Source of the DNA: Fimbriimonadaceae bacterium
GTDB taxonomy: Bacteria > Armatimonadota > Fimbriimonadia > Fimbriimonadales > Fimbriimonadaceae
Reading direction: 5' to 3'
DNA length: 64,000 bases
NCBI GenBank assembly: GCA_019638795.1
Contig: JAHBTB010000003.1
Span: forward strand, 112,295 to 176,294
The notes beneath the pieces are model-generated. The model was not told where the DNA came from. It searched no databases and saw only the letters and a program-made list of their open reading frames with translations. A program made the position numbers and the translations under genes. The first letter of the stretch is position 1. Every line of letters begins with the position of its first letter. Positions 1 through 9,752 of this stretch are shown here, piece by piece.

Positions 1-119
1 GGTCGATCCCATCTTTGTTAGTCTACCGTGGCACATTGCCGCCCACCAGCCGAATGTCGTTTGGCCGACGCACCGTCGCACCAAGGGCCCGGACCGGCCG
101 TCAGGTAAAACCGCCGGTG

Positions 120-1550
120 ATGGCAGAGCCCAAGGCTGGCCGGGTGCAGGCCCTCGACGCCCTGCGCGGTTTGGCCCTGTTGGGCATGGGCATGAGCGGG
201 ATGGTCCCCTACCGGGACATGCCGGCATGGATGTACCACGCCCAAGAGCCGCCCCCGACCCGCCAGGTCAATGAACAAGTCTACGGCATCACCTGGGTCG
301 ACCTCGTTTTTCCCTTCTTTCTCTTTTGCCTCGGCGCCGCGATCCCCATCGCCATCGGGAACCGGCTCAAACGTGGCGAGACGACCGGCCAGATTCTGTG
401 GTGGACGGTCAAACGCGGCGTCGCCCTCGCCGCCTTCGCGATCGTGGAGCAGCACTTCCGACCCGGCGTGTCGGCCCTGGACGCCCAGTCCCCACTTCCC
501 TACGTGCTGTCGTGGGTCGGCTTCGGCCTGATGCTCCTGGTCTGGGCGAGGTGGCCGGACTCCGTCCCCAAGCGCACGCAACAAGTCTTGTTCTGGGTCG
601 GGGCTGTCGTCGGCTTGGTCTTCCTGTTCCTCCTTCCCTACGACAACCCGCCGCGGCCGGACTGGTCGCGCTTCAACATCATCCTGATGGTCCTCGCCAA
701 CGTGGCGGTGAGCGGCGGAATCTGTTGGATGGTCACCCGGGCCAAGCCCCTGGCCCGGGTGGCGATCATCGGGGTGGTCTTCGCCACGTACTTGTGCGGC
801 CAGAACGGCGTGGGTATCGCGCGCTGGGTGTGGGACTGGGAGCCGTTCGACTGGTTCAAGTACGTCTATCACTTCAATTACAACAAGTACTTGATGATCG
901 TCTTGCCGGGCACTTTTTGTGGCGAGATGCTTCTCAAAGCCTGGGAACCCTACGCCGAGGGGATCAAGACCCAGCCGTGGGTCAAGGTCTGGGTCGGTCT
1001 CACTGGCCTCGCCCTTCCCGTCATTTGTTGCGCCGGGTTGCTGTCGCGGCAATTGCTCCCCACCTTCTTCTGGGCGATGGGACTGTGCCTGGCGTGTTGG
1101 TGGATGATCGACGCCACCAGGACGGTCCCCCGGGCCCAGCGTGACATGGTCGCGTGGGGCTCGGTGTTACTCCTGATCGGTCTCCTCTTTGAAAGCCACA
1201 ACGGCGGCATCCGGAAGGACACCGCCACCGCGTCGTACTTTTTCACCACCGCCGGCCTGGCCTTCTGGGCGATGCTCGCGCTCCTCCAGGTCGAAGGGCA
1301 ACGGTGGTGGAAGCGCACCGGCGACTTCCTCGCCGGCACCGGGATGAACCCGATGCTCGGCTACATCGCGATCTCGCTCCTTGTCATCGGTCTCGTCATG
1401 GCCACGGGTTTGGACAAGTGGCTGGTCGACCTGCGCAACGAGACCCACTACGACCCCTGGTGGTTGGTCCTCTACGCCGCGGCCCAATGCTGGGTCGTGG
1501 GCCGCGTCTGCATCTTCGCGAATAAGCGGGGCTTCTTCCTGCGCGCCTAG
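120..1550 (+). CDS. DUF5009 / heparan-glucosaminide acetyltransferase-like membrane protein
   Basis: Polytopic inner-membrane protein of about 476 residues with roughly ten to twelve hydrophobic segments. The N-terminus carries the family signature: a DALRG motif (residues 13-17), a conserved His near residue 40, then a GITWVDLVFPFFLF segment near residues 54-68. This matches the COG4299/DUF5009 family related to heparan-alpha-glucosaminide N-acetyltransferase, whose members move acetyl groups across the membrane to sugars. The substrate here is unknown. The start is uncertain. The frame is open from near position 15, with an ATG at 54, but the family core begins right after the ATG at 120 and no Shine-Dalgarno site precedes any candidate. 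The stop shares CTAG with the convergent hydrolase gene. Confidence 0.8.
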   Translation: MAEPKAGRVQALDALRGLALLGMGMSGMVPYRDMPAWMYHAQEPPPTRQVNEQVYGITWVDLVFPFFLFCLGAAIPIAIGNRLKRGETTGQILWWTVKRGVALAAFAIVEQHFRPGVSALDAQSPLPYVLSWVGFGLMLLVWARWPDSVPKRTQQVLFWVGAVVGLVFLFLLPYDNPPRPDWSRFNIILMVLANVAVSGGICWMVTRAKPLARVAIIGVVFATYLCGQNGVGIARWVWDWEPFDWFKYVYHFNYNKYLMIVLPGTFCGEMLLKAWEPYAEGIKTQPWVKVWVGLTGLALPVICCAGLLSRQLLPTFFWAMGLCLACWWMIDATRTVPRAQRDMVAWGSVLLLIGLLFESHNGGIRKDTATASYFFTTAGLAFWAMLALLQVEGQRWWKRTGDFLAGTGMNPMLGYIAISLLVIGLVMATGLDKWLVDLRNETHYDPWWLVLYAAAQCWVVGRVCIFANKRGFFLRA

Positions 1551-2485
1551 TCGGGGTCCGCTTCGTATGGCGCCGGGGTGACCGTCGGGAGACCGAGACG
1601 CTTGAAGAGGTCACCGACCACCCACGAGACGAGCTTCACGTTCTTGCCCCGCTTGGTGAAGACGGCGACGACCCACTCCTGCCCGTCGGGGAAGACCACG
1701 CCGGCGACGTCGTGTCGGTTCGAGTCCACCCACCCCGCCTTGCTGTACAGGGTCGATCCCTTGGGTAACACCGCCCCGGTGAATCCTCGCGCCTGGCCGT
1801 CGGTGTCGGCCTTGTCGGCGGGCACGTCCCGCTTGAGCACCTTGAGTGCCCATGCCGTGCGCTCCGGGCCGACGATCTTTCCAAGCATCAGTTCCGACAT
1901 CAGCCGGGCGCAGGCGTTGGGGTTCAAGGAGTTCCGGTTCTCCAGTTTCTCGCCCAGTATCTGCGACTCACGACCGTAAGGCCCCTCGTTGAAGGTGCGG
2001 TTGCAGGCGTTGACGCCGGTGTAGTGGAGGCTCTTGTACCAATTGTTCACCGCCTGCCGTTTGGCCACCCACTTCTTGAGTTCGTCGGGGGGCAACTCCG
2101 GCCCGGGGGTCGTGCCGCACAGCCAGTCCACGACATAGCCGGTGGCGTCGTTGTTGGAGTCGACGATCATGTCGTGCACGGCCCGGGCCGCCTCGTCGCT
2201 AAGCTTGAGCTTGCCCTGCTCCAGCTGATGGGCGGCGAACACCAGGTAGAAGAACTTGATGACGCTCGCCGGGTACATCGAGTCGGCGCCATGGTAGTCC
2301 CCGTGGGCCCAAGTCTTGGTTTTCGGGTCCAGGTGGTGGACGGTGACGGCGACGTCACCCTCGGCGAGTTTCTCGTCGGGGAACGCCTTGGCGGCGGCCG
2401 CCACCGTTTCTCGGCAGGCCAGGTCTAGGTCGATGCTCTTGGTCTGCAAGACAGTCAGCGTCATGGCGAGGGCCCCTGGGATCAC
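1547..2485 (-). CDS. Beta-lactamase-fold serine hydrolase (class A-like)
   Basis: A 312-residue protein with the three landmarks of penicillin-recognising serine hydrolases in the right order: S-x-x-K at residues 74-77 (SVIK), an S-N-N at 110-112 in the SDN position, and K-A-G at 249-251 in the KTG position. It could be a class A-like beta-lactamase or a peptidase/esterase of the same fold; substrate is not deducible. The start is taken as the GTG at 2485 because an AGGAGG sits seven bases upstream. This adds a short hydrophobic N-terminus (MIPGALAMTLTVLQ) that may act as a weak export signal. A later ATG at 2464 is the alternative. It follows the glycosylase gene on the same strand after about 100 bp. 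Confidence 0.82.
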   Translation of the reverse strand: MIPGALAMTLTVLQTKSIDLDLACRETVAAAAKAFPDEKLAEGDVAVTVHHLDPKTKTWAHGDYHGADSMYPASVIKFFYLVFAAHQLEQGKLKLSDEAARAVHDMIVDSNNDATGYVVDWLCGTTPGPELPPDELKKWVAKRQAVNNWYKSLHYTGVNACNRTFNEGPYGRESQILGEKLENRNSLNPNACARLMSELMLGKIVGPERTAWALKVLKRDVPADKADTDGQARGFTGAVLPKGSTLYSKAGWVDSNRHDVAGVVFPDGQEWVVAVFTKRGKNVKLVSWVVGDLFKRLGLPTVTPAPYEADPD

Positions 2486-2588
2486 CGGGTCCCCTCCTGC
2501 CCCGGTCCGGTGCCATTCATGGAGGTCTCAGTCTGTCTCATCAAGTCCAGTTTGGCCGGACCGGAGCCGGATTGAGCGCTTGGGGCGG

Positions 2589-3491
2589 TCAATCCTCGTC
2601 GAGGGCCTCCACCTTCTTGGCCCAGTCGGGGCCCAAGAGGCGGCTAAGGGCGCGGTCGGCAAGGACCTTGCCGCCGCACTGGCACGTCGGACAGTAGTTC
2701 GTCTCGTTGTCGGCGTAGCGGATGCGCTCGATCTTGTCGCCGCAGACCGGGCATGGACACCCAAACTTGCCGTGGGCGGCGAAGTCGGGTCGGAACGCGG
2801 TGACCTGGCCCCGGCCGGGAAACTTTCCCTTCCGTTCGGCACGGAGTTTGTCGCGCCAGTAGACGAGGGTGGACTGAGTCGCCAAGTGCAGGTCGACCCA
2901 TTCGGCGTCCGTCATCTGCCGCGTCTGGCGGACCGGGGAGACCCGGGCGGCATGGAGGATCTCGTCAGAGTAGGCGTTGCCAATGCCCGCCACGTAGCGC
3001 GGGTTGGTCAAAGCCCGTTTGACGGTGTGGTTCTCGGGGGTCAGGGCAGCCCGGAACTCCTCCAGCGTCGCAGTGAGCGGCTCGACGCCCCCGGGGTCAA
3101 GAGAACTCAGTTCAGACGTTCTGACGACGTGGACGGACGCCCGGCGCTTGCTCCCCGCTTCGGTGAGCAGAAGGTGTCCCGCCGGGAACTGGAACAGCGC
3201 CAGCGTGTTCCGACCGCCCGGTTGACGGACCTTCGGTTCGCCTGCCGCCCACAAGAAGCGTCCGGCGACCATCAGGTGCACGACCAAACAGAGACCACCC
3301 TCGACGTGGATGACCACCCGTTTGCCCAGCCGGCCGATTTCGGTGACCTCCTTCCCCGACAGTTCGGCCGCCTTCGGCGTCACCGTGCGCAAAACGAACG
3401 GGTTGAAGAACTTGGTCTCGACAAGCGGCGACCCGACCACACGCTCGGCGATCGCGTCGCGGTAGAGCTCGATGTCGGGCAACTCCGGCAT
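2589..3491 (-). CDS. Fpg/Nei family DNA glycosylase
   Basis: DNA glycosylase/AP lyase of 300 residues acting in base-excision repair of oxidised bases. It starts MPELPDIELY, so Pro2 (nucleophile after Met removal) and Glu3 are present, and Lys57 matches the catalytic beta-hairpin lysine of E. coli Fpg. A C-terminal zinc finger has CPVC and CPTC pairs about 16 residues apart. About 25 residues extend past the finger (SRLLGPDWAKKV), longer than E. coli Fpg. The PDIE variant of the N-terminus leaves open whether it prefers 8-oxoguanine (MutM) or pyrimidine lesions (Nei). A TATCGT hexamer lies seven bases before the ATG and there is no Shine-Dalgarno site, so the mRNA may be leaderless. Confidence 0.92.
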   Translation of the reverse strand: MPELPDIELYRDAIAERVVGSPLVETKFFNPFVLRTVTPKAAELSGKEVTEIGRLGKRVVIHVEGGLCLVVHLMVAGRFLWAAGEPKVRQPGGRNTLALFQFPAGHLLLTEAGSKRRASVHVVRTSELSSLDPGGVEPLTATLEEFRAALTPENHTVKRALTNPRYVAGIGNAYSDEILHAARVSPVRQTRQMTDAEWVDLHLATQSTLVYWRDKLRAERKGKFPGRGQVTAFRPDFAAHGKFGCPCPVCGDKIERIRYADNETNYCPTCQCGGKVLADRALSRLLGPDWAKKVEALDED

Positions 3492-3498
3492 AGAGAGG

Positions 3499-3504
3499 AC
3501 GATA
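3499..3504 (-). promoter_or_regulatory. Candidate -10 (TATCGT), leaderless start of the DNA glycosylase
   Basis: The hexamer ends seven bases before the ATG at 3491, so transcription would begin at or next to the start codon. No ribosome-binding site is visible. No convincing -35 element. Confidence 0.4.
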
Positions 3505-3589
3505 TCTGGTCGTCCCCGTCAATGTCCTGGTTTGTCGCGAAGAACCGGGACGCCTAAGTTCAAACCGGTACACTTTGAACCTGGCTGAA

Positions 3590-4663
3590 ATGGACCATCG
3601 GAGCGCGACCAGGGGCAAGCAGACCAACCGTGTCGACGACGTGCGGATCGACGCGACCCGCCCGCTCGTGTCGCCGGCGATCCTGATGGAAGAGGTGCCG
3701 AACAGCGAGTCGAACACCGCGTTCCTCGCCCAAAGCCGCGAAACGGCCCGCGCCATCGTCTCGGGCGAAGACCGCCGTCTCTTGGTCGTCGTCGGCCCGT
3801 GCAGCATCCACGACCCGGTGGCCGCCCGCGACTACGCCGAGTGGCTCAAGGAGCGGGCCGACCGGTACGCCGACAAGCTGTTCGTCGTCATGCGGACGTA
3901 CTTTGAGAAGCCGAGGTCCACGGTAGGTTGGAAAGGGTTCATCAACGACCCGGAACTGGACGGTAGCCACCGGATCAACAGAGGCCTGCGTGAGGCCCGG
4001 ACCCTGCTCCGCGACGTGGCCGACCTTGGCCTGCCCTGTGCGACCGAGTTCCTGGACATGATCGCCCCGCAATACATCGCGGACTTCGTGACGTGGGGCG
4101 CCATCGGGGCCCGGACGGTCGAGTCCCAGCCCCACCGCGAACTGGCCAGTGGCCTTTCGATGCCGGTGGGGTTTAAGAACGGGACAGACGGAAGGATCTC
4201 GTCGGCAGTCGAGGGTGTCATCGCGGCCCGAGAGCCGCATTGGTTTGCGTCCGCCACCAAGGACGGTGTCGCCGCCCACTTCCGCAGCACCGGCAACGAC
4301 ACGTGCCACATCATCCTCCGCGGCGGCAGCAAGACCGGCCCGAACTACGGGGCTTCCCACGTCGCCGACGCCTGCCGGGCGCTGGGCAAGGCTGGTTTGG
4401 CCGAGCGGGTGATGATCGACTGCTCCCACGCCAATTCGGGCAAGGACCCCGCCAGGCAGCCCGAAGTGCTGGCCGACGTGGTCGGTCAAATCAAGTCCGG
4501 CTCACGGGCCGTCCTCGGGGTCATGGTCGAAAGCAACCTTGTCGCCGGCCGCCAAGACGTCGTCGAGGGCCAGACCCTCGTCTATGGCCAAAGCATCACC
4601 GACGGGTGCGTCGGGCTCGACACCACCGACGCGATGCTGGAGTCCCTTGCTTCGGCCAAGTGA
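3590..4663 (+). CDS. aroF/G-type: 3-deoxy-7-phosphoheptulonate (DAHP) synthase, class I
   Basis: First enzyme of the shikimate pathway, condensing phosphoenolpyruvate with erythrose 4-phosphate. About 357 residues, the usual length of the AroF/AroG/AroH group. Family blocks are visible in order: VVVGPCSIHDP with the metal-ligand Cys, FFEKPR-like YFEKPRSTVGWKG, GARTVESQPHRELAS, GFKNGTDG and IDCSHANSGKDP. The ATG at 3590 is chosen; an in-frame TTG at 3575 would add five residues. A TACACT hexamer at 3569-3574 could be a -10 element giving a leader of only some ten bases. Which amino acid inhibits it cannot be read from the sequence. It stands alone rather than in an aro operon. Confidence 0.94.
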   Translation: MDHRSATRGKQTNRVDDVRIDATRPLVSPAILMEEVPNSESNTAFLAQSRETARAIVSGEDRRLLVVVGPCSIHDPVAARDYAEWLKERADRYADKLFVVMRTYFEKPRSTVGWKGFINDPELDGSHRINRGLREARTLLRDVADLGLPCATEFLDMIAPQYIADFVTWGAIGARTVESQPHRELASGLSMPVGFKNGTDGRISSAVEGVIAAREPHWFASATKDGVAAHFRSTGNDTCHIILRGGSKTGPNYGASHVADACRALGKAGLAERVMIDCSHANSGKDPARQPEVLADVVGQIKSGSRAVLGVMVESNLVAGRQDVVEGQTLVYGQSITDGCVGLDTTDAMLESLASAK

Positions 4664-4713
4664 CGGACAATATCTCGCCCGACCGCTAGCAATCTTGCCG
4701 GGGGCGACGGACA

Positions 4714-4719
4714 TACTGG
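4714..4719 (+). promoter_or_regulatory. Candidate -10 (TACTGG), leaderless start
   Basis: Seven bases before the ATG at 4727 of the Asp-box protein; no Shine-Dalgarno site. This is a weaker match because the last base is not T. Confidence 0.3.
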
Positions 4720-4726
4720 TCGCGCC

Positions 4727-7723
4727 ATGACGATTCCCGCACTCGTGCTCGTCGCGCTCATGCCGGGGCTGGGGACCCCGCATGTCCAAGACCGGGGACA
4801 ACAAGTCACCGAACAACAAAGGGAGATTGACGAGGAACTCCGCCGCGAGGCTGAAGAACGCGAACAGTACCGTGACGGCACCAATGCCAAGGAGCAGCGG
4901 GCCAAACTCCACAAGACGGTCATTGGCAGCCCGGCGAGCCTCCGGGCCAAGGCCTGGGCGCAGCGCCAAGAGATGGTCCTCGACACACAGACCCGGGGCG
5001 TCACTTGGCAGCAGATCGGACCCGTGAACCAGGGGGGCCGGATCATCCACATCGAGGTCCCCGCCAAGACCCCAGACACCGTCTTGGTCGCCTACGCGAC
5101 CGGCGGTCTTTGGCGGACCGACGCGGCGGGCCTGAACTGGACGCCGATCTTCGACGACCAGAGTTCCTATGGCATCGGTGCGTTTGACGTGACCGCCGAC
5201 GGCAAGACGATTTGGGTCGGTACCGGCGAGGTGAACAGCCAGCGCACCAGCTACGCCGGGACCGGGATGTTCGTCAGCCGTGACGGGGGCAAGACGTGGC
5301 GGCACTCCGGCCTGGACGAGAGCCACCACATCGGCAAGGTCATCATCGACCCCAAGCACCCGGACACCGTTTGGGTCGCCGTCTTGGGGCACCTCTACAG
5401 CCAGAACTCCGAACGCGGGGTCTACAAGACCACTGACGGTGGCAAGACTTGGCAGCACGTGCTCAAGGTCGATGACTGGACCGGCGTCCACGACATGGCG
5501 ATGGACCCGCGCAACCCCAAAGTCGTCTATGCCTGCGCATGGGACCGCGACCGGCGCGCCTGGGACATCAGCGAGTCTGGGCCGGGTTCGGCGGTCTATA
5601 AGACGACCAACGGCGGCAAGTCGTGGGACAAGGTCACCGGTGTGCCGAGCGGTTGGGACGGCGGCCGCTACAGCATCGCCGTCGCCCCGAGCAAGCCGGA
5701 CCGGGTGTACGTGTTCATGGAGAACATGGGCTCGGACCCCGAGACCGACAAAATCGACGAGTTCACGCCTCCGGGCCGCTTGACCATCCAGCGGTACCTC
5801 CGGACGCCCTGGGACGTGGTCAAGCAAGTCCCCGACGCGACCCTCAAGACGTTCCTCCAACGCTACCTACCGAGGACGGAGAAGCCGGACGACGTCATCA
5901 AGAAAGTCAAAGACGGTTCCCTCAGCCAAGAGGCCCTGAACGAACTGTTCTTGAAGGCCAACAAGAAAGTCTTCGACCTGGCTGAGGCGGGATCACAAGT
6001 GTGGCGCTCCGACGACGGCGGCAAGAAGTGGACCAAGATGACCGCCAACGTCGGGGTCCTCGGCGGCTACTACTTCAACAGCACCGTCGTCGACCCGAAC
6101 GACCCGGACACCCTCTATGCGACGGGCACGTTGCTCTACAAGTCAAAGGACGGCGGCAAGACATGGGAGACGACGGCACGCACGGTCCACGTCGATTTCC
6201 ATGCCCTGTGGATCGACCCCAAGGACTCCAAGCGGCAGTATGTCGGCGAGGACGGCGGTTTCGGCATGAGCATGGACGGCGGCGATACCTGGACGGCGGT
6301 CAACCGTGTCCCGGTCGGCCAATTCACCACCATCGCGGTCGACAACAAGACGCCGTACAACGTCATCGGGGGTCTTCAGGACAACGGCACCCTGATGGGG
6401 CCGAGCACCCACCGCACCGGGATCAGCGACCCCGACCAATGGAAGTCGATCGGCGGCGGGGACGGGAGCCAGGTGGCCGTCGACCCGCGTGGCGACGGTG
6501 ACACTCTCTACACCGCCTCCCAGTTCGGGGCCTTCTCGCGGTTGGAACTGGGTTCGGGCTCGCGACGGGGCGCGTTCATCCAGCCGCGCCCCCGCCAAGG
6601 CGAGACCCTGCGGTGGAACTGGCTGGCCCCGATCATCATCTCGCCGTTCCACCCCGACGTCATCTACGTCGGGTCGCAGAAACTGCACCGGTCGTGGAAC
6701 CAAGGCCGGAGCTGGGAGACCCTGAGCGGCGACCTGACCAAAGACTTGCCGAACGGGAACGTGCCGTTCTCGACCCTCACCCAGATTAGCGAAAGCAAGT
6801 TCCACTTCGGACGCCTCTACGTCGGGGCTGACGACGGGACAGTCAAGACGACGCCGGACGGGGGGATCACCTGGCAGGACATCTCGACCCCGGCCAAGGA
6901 CAAGTGGGTGACGCGGCTCACCGCCAGCGTCCATGTCGACGGGCGCCTGTACTGCAGCCAAAACGGCTACCGCGACGACGACTGGACGCCTTACGTGTGG
7001 GTCAGCGAAGACAATGGCAAGTCTTGGAAGTCCATCGCCGACGGACTTCCCTCCATGCCGGTCAACACCGTCCGCGAGGACCCCGACCACGCCGACGTCC
7101 TGTACGTCGGTAACGACGACGGCGTCTACGTCTCCATCGACCGGGGCATGTCGTGGCAGTTCCTCGGCTCGGGCCTGCCCAACACGCCTGTTCACGACTT
7201 GGCGGTCCAGTCCCGGGAACGGGAGATCGTCATCGCCAGCCATGCCCGGAGCGTTTACAAGCTCGAGCTCAAATGGCTGGACGAGATCGTCAAAGGGACC
7301 TTCAAAGACAAGGGCCTGACCATCTATGAGGCGGGGAACCTGTCCGGCCAGAAGGACTGGCCGTACTCCCGTTACCCGGCCTACAGCGCGGGAACGCCTA
7401 ACGAACACGACCTTAACGTCACGGTGTGGTCGACTGCCCGCGGCGAAGGGACCCTTGAGTTGGTGGACAAGGACGGTAAGGCCGTCGCGAGTAAGAAGGT
7501 CGAAGTCAACAACGGCATCAACTTCTTCGCCGTCTCGACCCTGGTCAAGGCGGGCGACCGGTTTGCCCCGTTCACGGCCCCGGAGAAACCGACCTCACCG
7601 GACGAGGCGCTACAGGACCCCTACGCCGCCCGTCGCCCGACGTACGTGCCGGCCGGGGAGTACAAAGTCGTCCTGACCGTCAATGGCCAGAAGGCGGAGA
7701 AGTCCGTCAAGGTGAACGCGTAG
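4727..7723 (+). CDS. Secreted Asp-box (BNR/VPS10-like) beta-propeller protein
   Basis: A 998-residue exported protein with a short hydrophobic leader (MTIPALVLVALMPGLG) followed by a charged helical stretch (residues 25-70). The bulk is a chain of Asp-box repeats of the form S-x-D-x-G-x-T-W: SRDGGKTW, TTDGGKTW, TTNGGKSW, SDDGGKKW, SKDGGKTW, SMDGGDTW and SEDNGKSW among others. Such repeats build sialidase, sortilin (VPS10) and xyloglucanase-type propellers, probably two propellers here. A C-terminal domain of about 150 residues looks beta-rich (TVNGQKAEKSVKVNA at the end). The catalytic residues of a known glycosidase family could not be recognised, so hydrolase activity is only possible. It is flanked by metabolic genes and probably monocistronic. 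Confidence 0.8.
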   Translation: MTIPALVLVALMPGLGTPHVQDRGQQVTEQQREIDEELRREAEEREQYRDGTNAKEQRAKLHKTVIGSPASLRAKAWAQRQEMVLDTQTRGVTWQQIGPVNQGGRIIHIEVPAKTPDTVLVAYATGGLWRTDAAGLNWTPIFDDQSSYGIGAFDVTADGKTIWVGTGEVNSQRTSYAGTGMFVSRDGGKTWRHSGLDESHHIGKVIIDPKHPDTVWVAVLGHLYSQNSERGVYKTTDGGKTWQHVLKVDDWTGVHDMAMDPRNPKVVYACAWDRDRRAWDISESGPGSAVYKTTNGGKSWDKVTGVPSGWDGGRYSIAVAPSKPDRVYVFMENMGSDPETDKIDEFTPPGRLTIQRYLRTPWDVVKQVPDATLKTFLQRYLPRTEKPDDVIKKVKDGSLSQEALNELFLKANKKVFDLAEAGSQVWRSDDGGKKWTKMTANVGVLGGYYFNSTVVDPNDPDTLYATGTLLYKSKDGGKTWETTARTVHVDFHALWIDPKDSKRQYVGEDGGFGMSMDGGDTWTAVNRVPVGQFTTIAVDNKTPYNVIGGLQDNGTLMGPSTHRTGISDPDQWKSIGGGDGSQVAVDPRGDGDTLYTASQFGAFSRLELGSGSRRGAFIQPRPRQGETLRWNWLAPIIISPFHPDVIYVGSQKLHRSWNQGRSWETLSGDLTKDLPNGNVPFSTLTQISESKFHFGRLYVGADDGTVKTTPDGGITWQDISTPAKDKWVTRLTASVHVDGRLYCSQNGYRDDDWTPYVWVSEDNGKSWKSIADGLPSMPVNTVREDPDHADVLYVGNDDGVYVSIDRGMSWQFLGSGLPNTPVHDLAVQSREREIVIASHARSVYKLELKWLDEIVKGTFKDKGLTIYEAGNLSGQKDWPYSRYPAYSAGTPNEHDLNVTVWSTARGEGTLELVDKDGKAVASKKVEVNNGINFFAVSTLVKAGDRFAPFTAPEKPTSPDEALQDPYAARRPTYVPAGEYKVVLTVNGQKAEKSVKVNA

Positions 7724-7779
7724 ATTCCCCATAATCCACTTGTCGGGCCCGACGTCGCGCCTGCAGAGAGGACGCGGAT

Positions 7780-8838
7780 ATGGCCTGGAAAGGGATTGTC
7801 GAAGAGTTCCGCCCGCGCCTGGACTTGGCTCCAGGCGCGGCGGCGGTCACCTTGCTTGAAGGCCAGACTCCACTGGTCCCCTTGCCCAAGATCGCCCGGC
7901 TCATGGGGGGCGGTTTCAACTTGTATGCCAAGTTCGAAGGCCTCAATCCGAGCGGTTCGTTCAAAGACCGGGGGATGACCGTCGCCGTCACTCAGGCTGT
8001 CCACGAGGGGGCGGCGACCGTCGTCTGCGCCAGCACGGGCAACACCGCCGCGTCGGCGGCGGCCTACGCCGCGCGGGCCGGGTTGAAGTGCGCCGTCGTG
8101 ATCCCCGAAGGCAAAGTCGCCTTGGGCAAACTCGCCGGGGCCATCGCCTATGGGGCGCAGGTCGTCCAGATCCGAGGGTCGTTCGACGACGCCCTCCGCA
8201 TTGTGCGCGAGGCGTCGGACCGGGCTCCGCTTTGCCTGGTTAACTCCGTGAACCCCGCCCGCATCGAAGGGCAAAAGACGGCGGCGTTCGAGGTCGTCGA
8301 CCAACTGGGTGACGCGCCAGACGTCCTCTGCCTACCCGTCGGCAACGCGGGAAACACGACCGCGTATTGGAAGGGGTTCCGCGAAGACTTCGCCGCGGCC
8401 CGGTCCACTAGACTCCCGGTGGTCGTCGGCGTCCAGGCGGCCGGGTCGGCCCCCATGGTGGTCGGCCACGTGGTCGACGACCCTCAGACCGTGGCCACCG
8501 CGATACGCATCGGCAACCCCGCGCGCTGGTCCGAAGCCGCCGAGGCGTTCCGCGAATCTGGCGGCCACGTCCGGTCGGTCAGTGACGAGGCGATCCTCGG
8601 GATGGCCCGGACATTGGCCGAACATGAGGGTGTGTTCTGCGAACCTTCGTCCGCGACCGGACTGGCCGGGTTCGCCGCCGCTGTGGCCGAGGGTTCCCTC
8701 GATGTCCACGGCAAGTCGGTCGTCACCGTCTTGACCGGCCACGGGATGAAGGACCCTGACAACGCGATGACGGGCCGGGCCGCACCGGTCACCGTCGACG
8801 CCTCCACCGACGCCTTCTTGCGCGAGGTCACGGGATGA
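7780..8838 (+). CDS. thrC: Threonine synthase
   Basis: PLP enzyme converting O-phosphohomoserine to threonine. The 352-residue length fits the short bacterial type. The PLP lysine is Lys62 in NPSGSFKDRGM, followed by a phosphate-binding VCASTGNTAASAAAYAARAG segment and the glycine-rich LPVGNAGNTTAYWKGF. The leader of about 55 bases has a purine-rich AGAGAGGA about nine bases before the ATG. It overlaps the next gene by ATGA, so thrC-thrB form a two-gene operon. This order without a homoserine dehydrogenase gene is common outside the enterics. Confidence 0.96.
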   Translation: MAWKGIVEEFRPRLDLAPGAAAVTLLEGQTPLVPLPKIARLMGGGFNLYAKFEGLNPSGSFKDRGMTVAVTQAVHEGAATVVCASTGNTAASAAAYAARAGLKCAVVIPEGKVALGKLAGAIAYGAQVVQIRGSFDDALRIVREASDRAPLCLVNSVNPARIEGQKTAAFEVVDQLGDAPDVLCLPVGNAGNTTAYWKGFREDFAAARSTRLPVVVGVQAAGSAPMVVGHVVDDPQTVATAIRIGNPARWSEAAEAFRESGGHVRSVSDEAILGMARTLAEHEGVFCEPSSATGLAGFAAAVAEGSLDVHGKSVVTVLTGHGMKDPDNAMTGRAAPVTVDASTDAFLREVTG

Positions 8839-9752
8839 TCAGGGTCAGGGTGCCGGCCACCACCGCGAACCTCGGCCCGGGGTTCGACTGCATGGGAATG
8901 GCCCTGGACCTGTGGAACACTTTCACCGTCGAGGAGACCGGGCCGCGCGGCGAAGTCGTGGTCGAGAACACGGGCGAAGGCGCCGACCGACTGCCCACCG
9001 ACCGGACGAACCTGGTCGCCGAGACGACCCTGGCTTTGTTGGGGAAGCGTTACGACGACCTTAAGCGCGGACTAAAGTTCACCAGCCACGCCGAGGTGCC
9101 GTGCGGGAGCGGGCTGGGCTCCAGTTCGACCGCCGTCGTCGCCGGGGTCACGTTCGCCGAAGCCCTTTTGGGCGACATCGACCGCGACCGGATCCTCCGC
9201 CGCTCGGTGCAGATCGAGGGCCACGGCGACAACGTCGGCCCGGCGATCGTCGGCGGCTTACTGCTCATCATGCCCCACGACGGCGGCGTTGTCGTGCGCA
9301 GCGTCCTCACTGAACCGATGCGCGTGGTCGTGTGCGTGCCCGACTTTGACTTCCCGACCTCGGTCGCCCGCGCCGCGTTGCCCCAAGAGGTGCCGCTCAA
9401 GGACGCGATCTTCAACCTGGGCCGGGCCATGTTCGCCCTCCAAGCGTTCCGCAACGGTGACGACGACCTCCTCAGCATCGCCCTCGAAGACCGTATCCAC
9501 CAGCCCTACCGGCTCGGCCACATTCCCGGCGCCGCCGACGCCATCGAGGCGGCGCGCCAGCAGGGGGCGGTCGGCAGTTGTCTCAGCGGAGCCGGGCCGG
9601 GGATCATCGCCTTTGCCCGGAAAGACCACGGGCTGATCGGGCAGGCGATGGTCGAGGCCTATGCGCAGGCCGGCCTCCAGGCTCGTGCATGGGTCCTGGA
9701 CACCACCCAGGAAGGCGTCTCGTTCGAACGCTCGGTCAGCGTCACTTCTTGA
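8835..9752 (+). CDS. thrB: Homoserine kinase (GHMP family)
   Basis: Phosphorylates homoserine with ATP and supplies the substrate of the upstream threonine synthase. About 305 residues. GHMP motif 1 (VPATTANLGPGFDCMGMALD) is at the N-terminus, the ATP-binding motif 2 (VPCGSGLGSSSTAVVAG) near residues 90-105, and the C-terminal SCLSGAGPGIIAFA near residue 250. The start overlaps the thrC stop (ATGA). Its 3' end overlaps the convergent CAP-domain gene by 11 bp. Confidence 0.96.
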   Translation: MIRVRVPATTANLGPGFDCMGMALDLWNTFTVEETGPRGEVVVENTGEGADRLPTDRTNLVAETTLALLGKRYDDLKRGLKFTSHAEVPCGSGLGSSSTAVVAGVTFAEALLGDIDRDRILRRSVQIEGHGDNVGPAIVGGLLLIMPHDGGVVVRSVLTEPMRVVVCVPDFDFPTSVARAALPQEVPLKDAIFNLGRAMFALQAFRNGDDDLLSIALEDRIHQPYRLGHIPGAADAIEAARQQGAVGSCLSGAGPGIIAFARKDHGLIGQAMVEAYAQAGLQARAWVLDTTQEGVSFERSVSVTS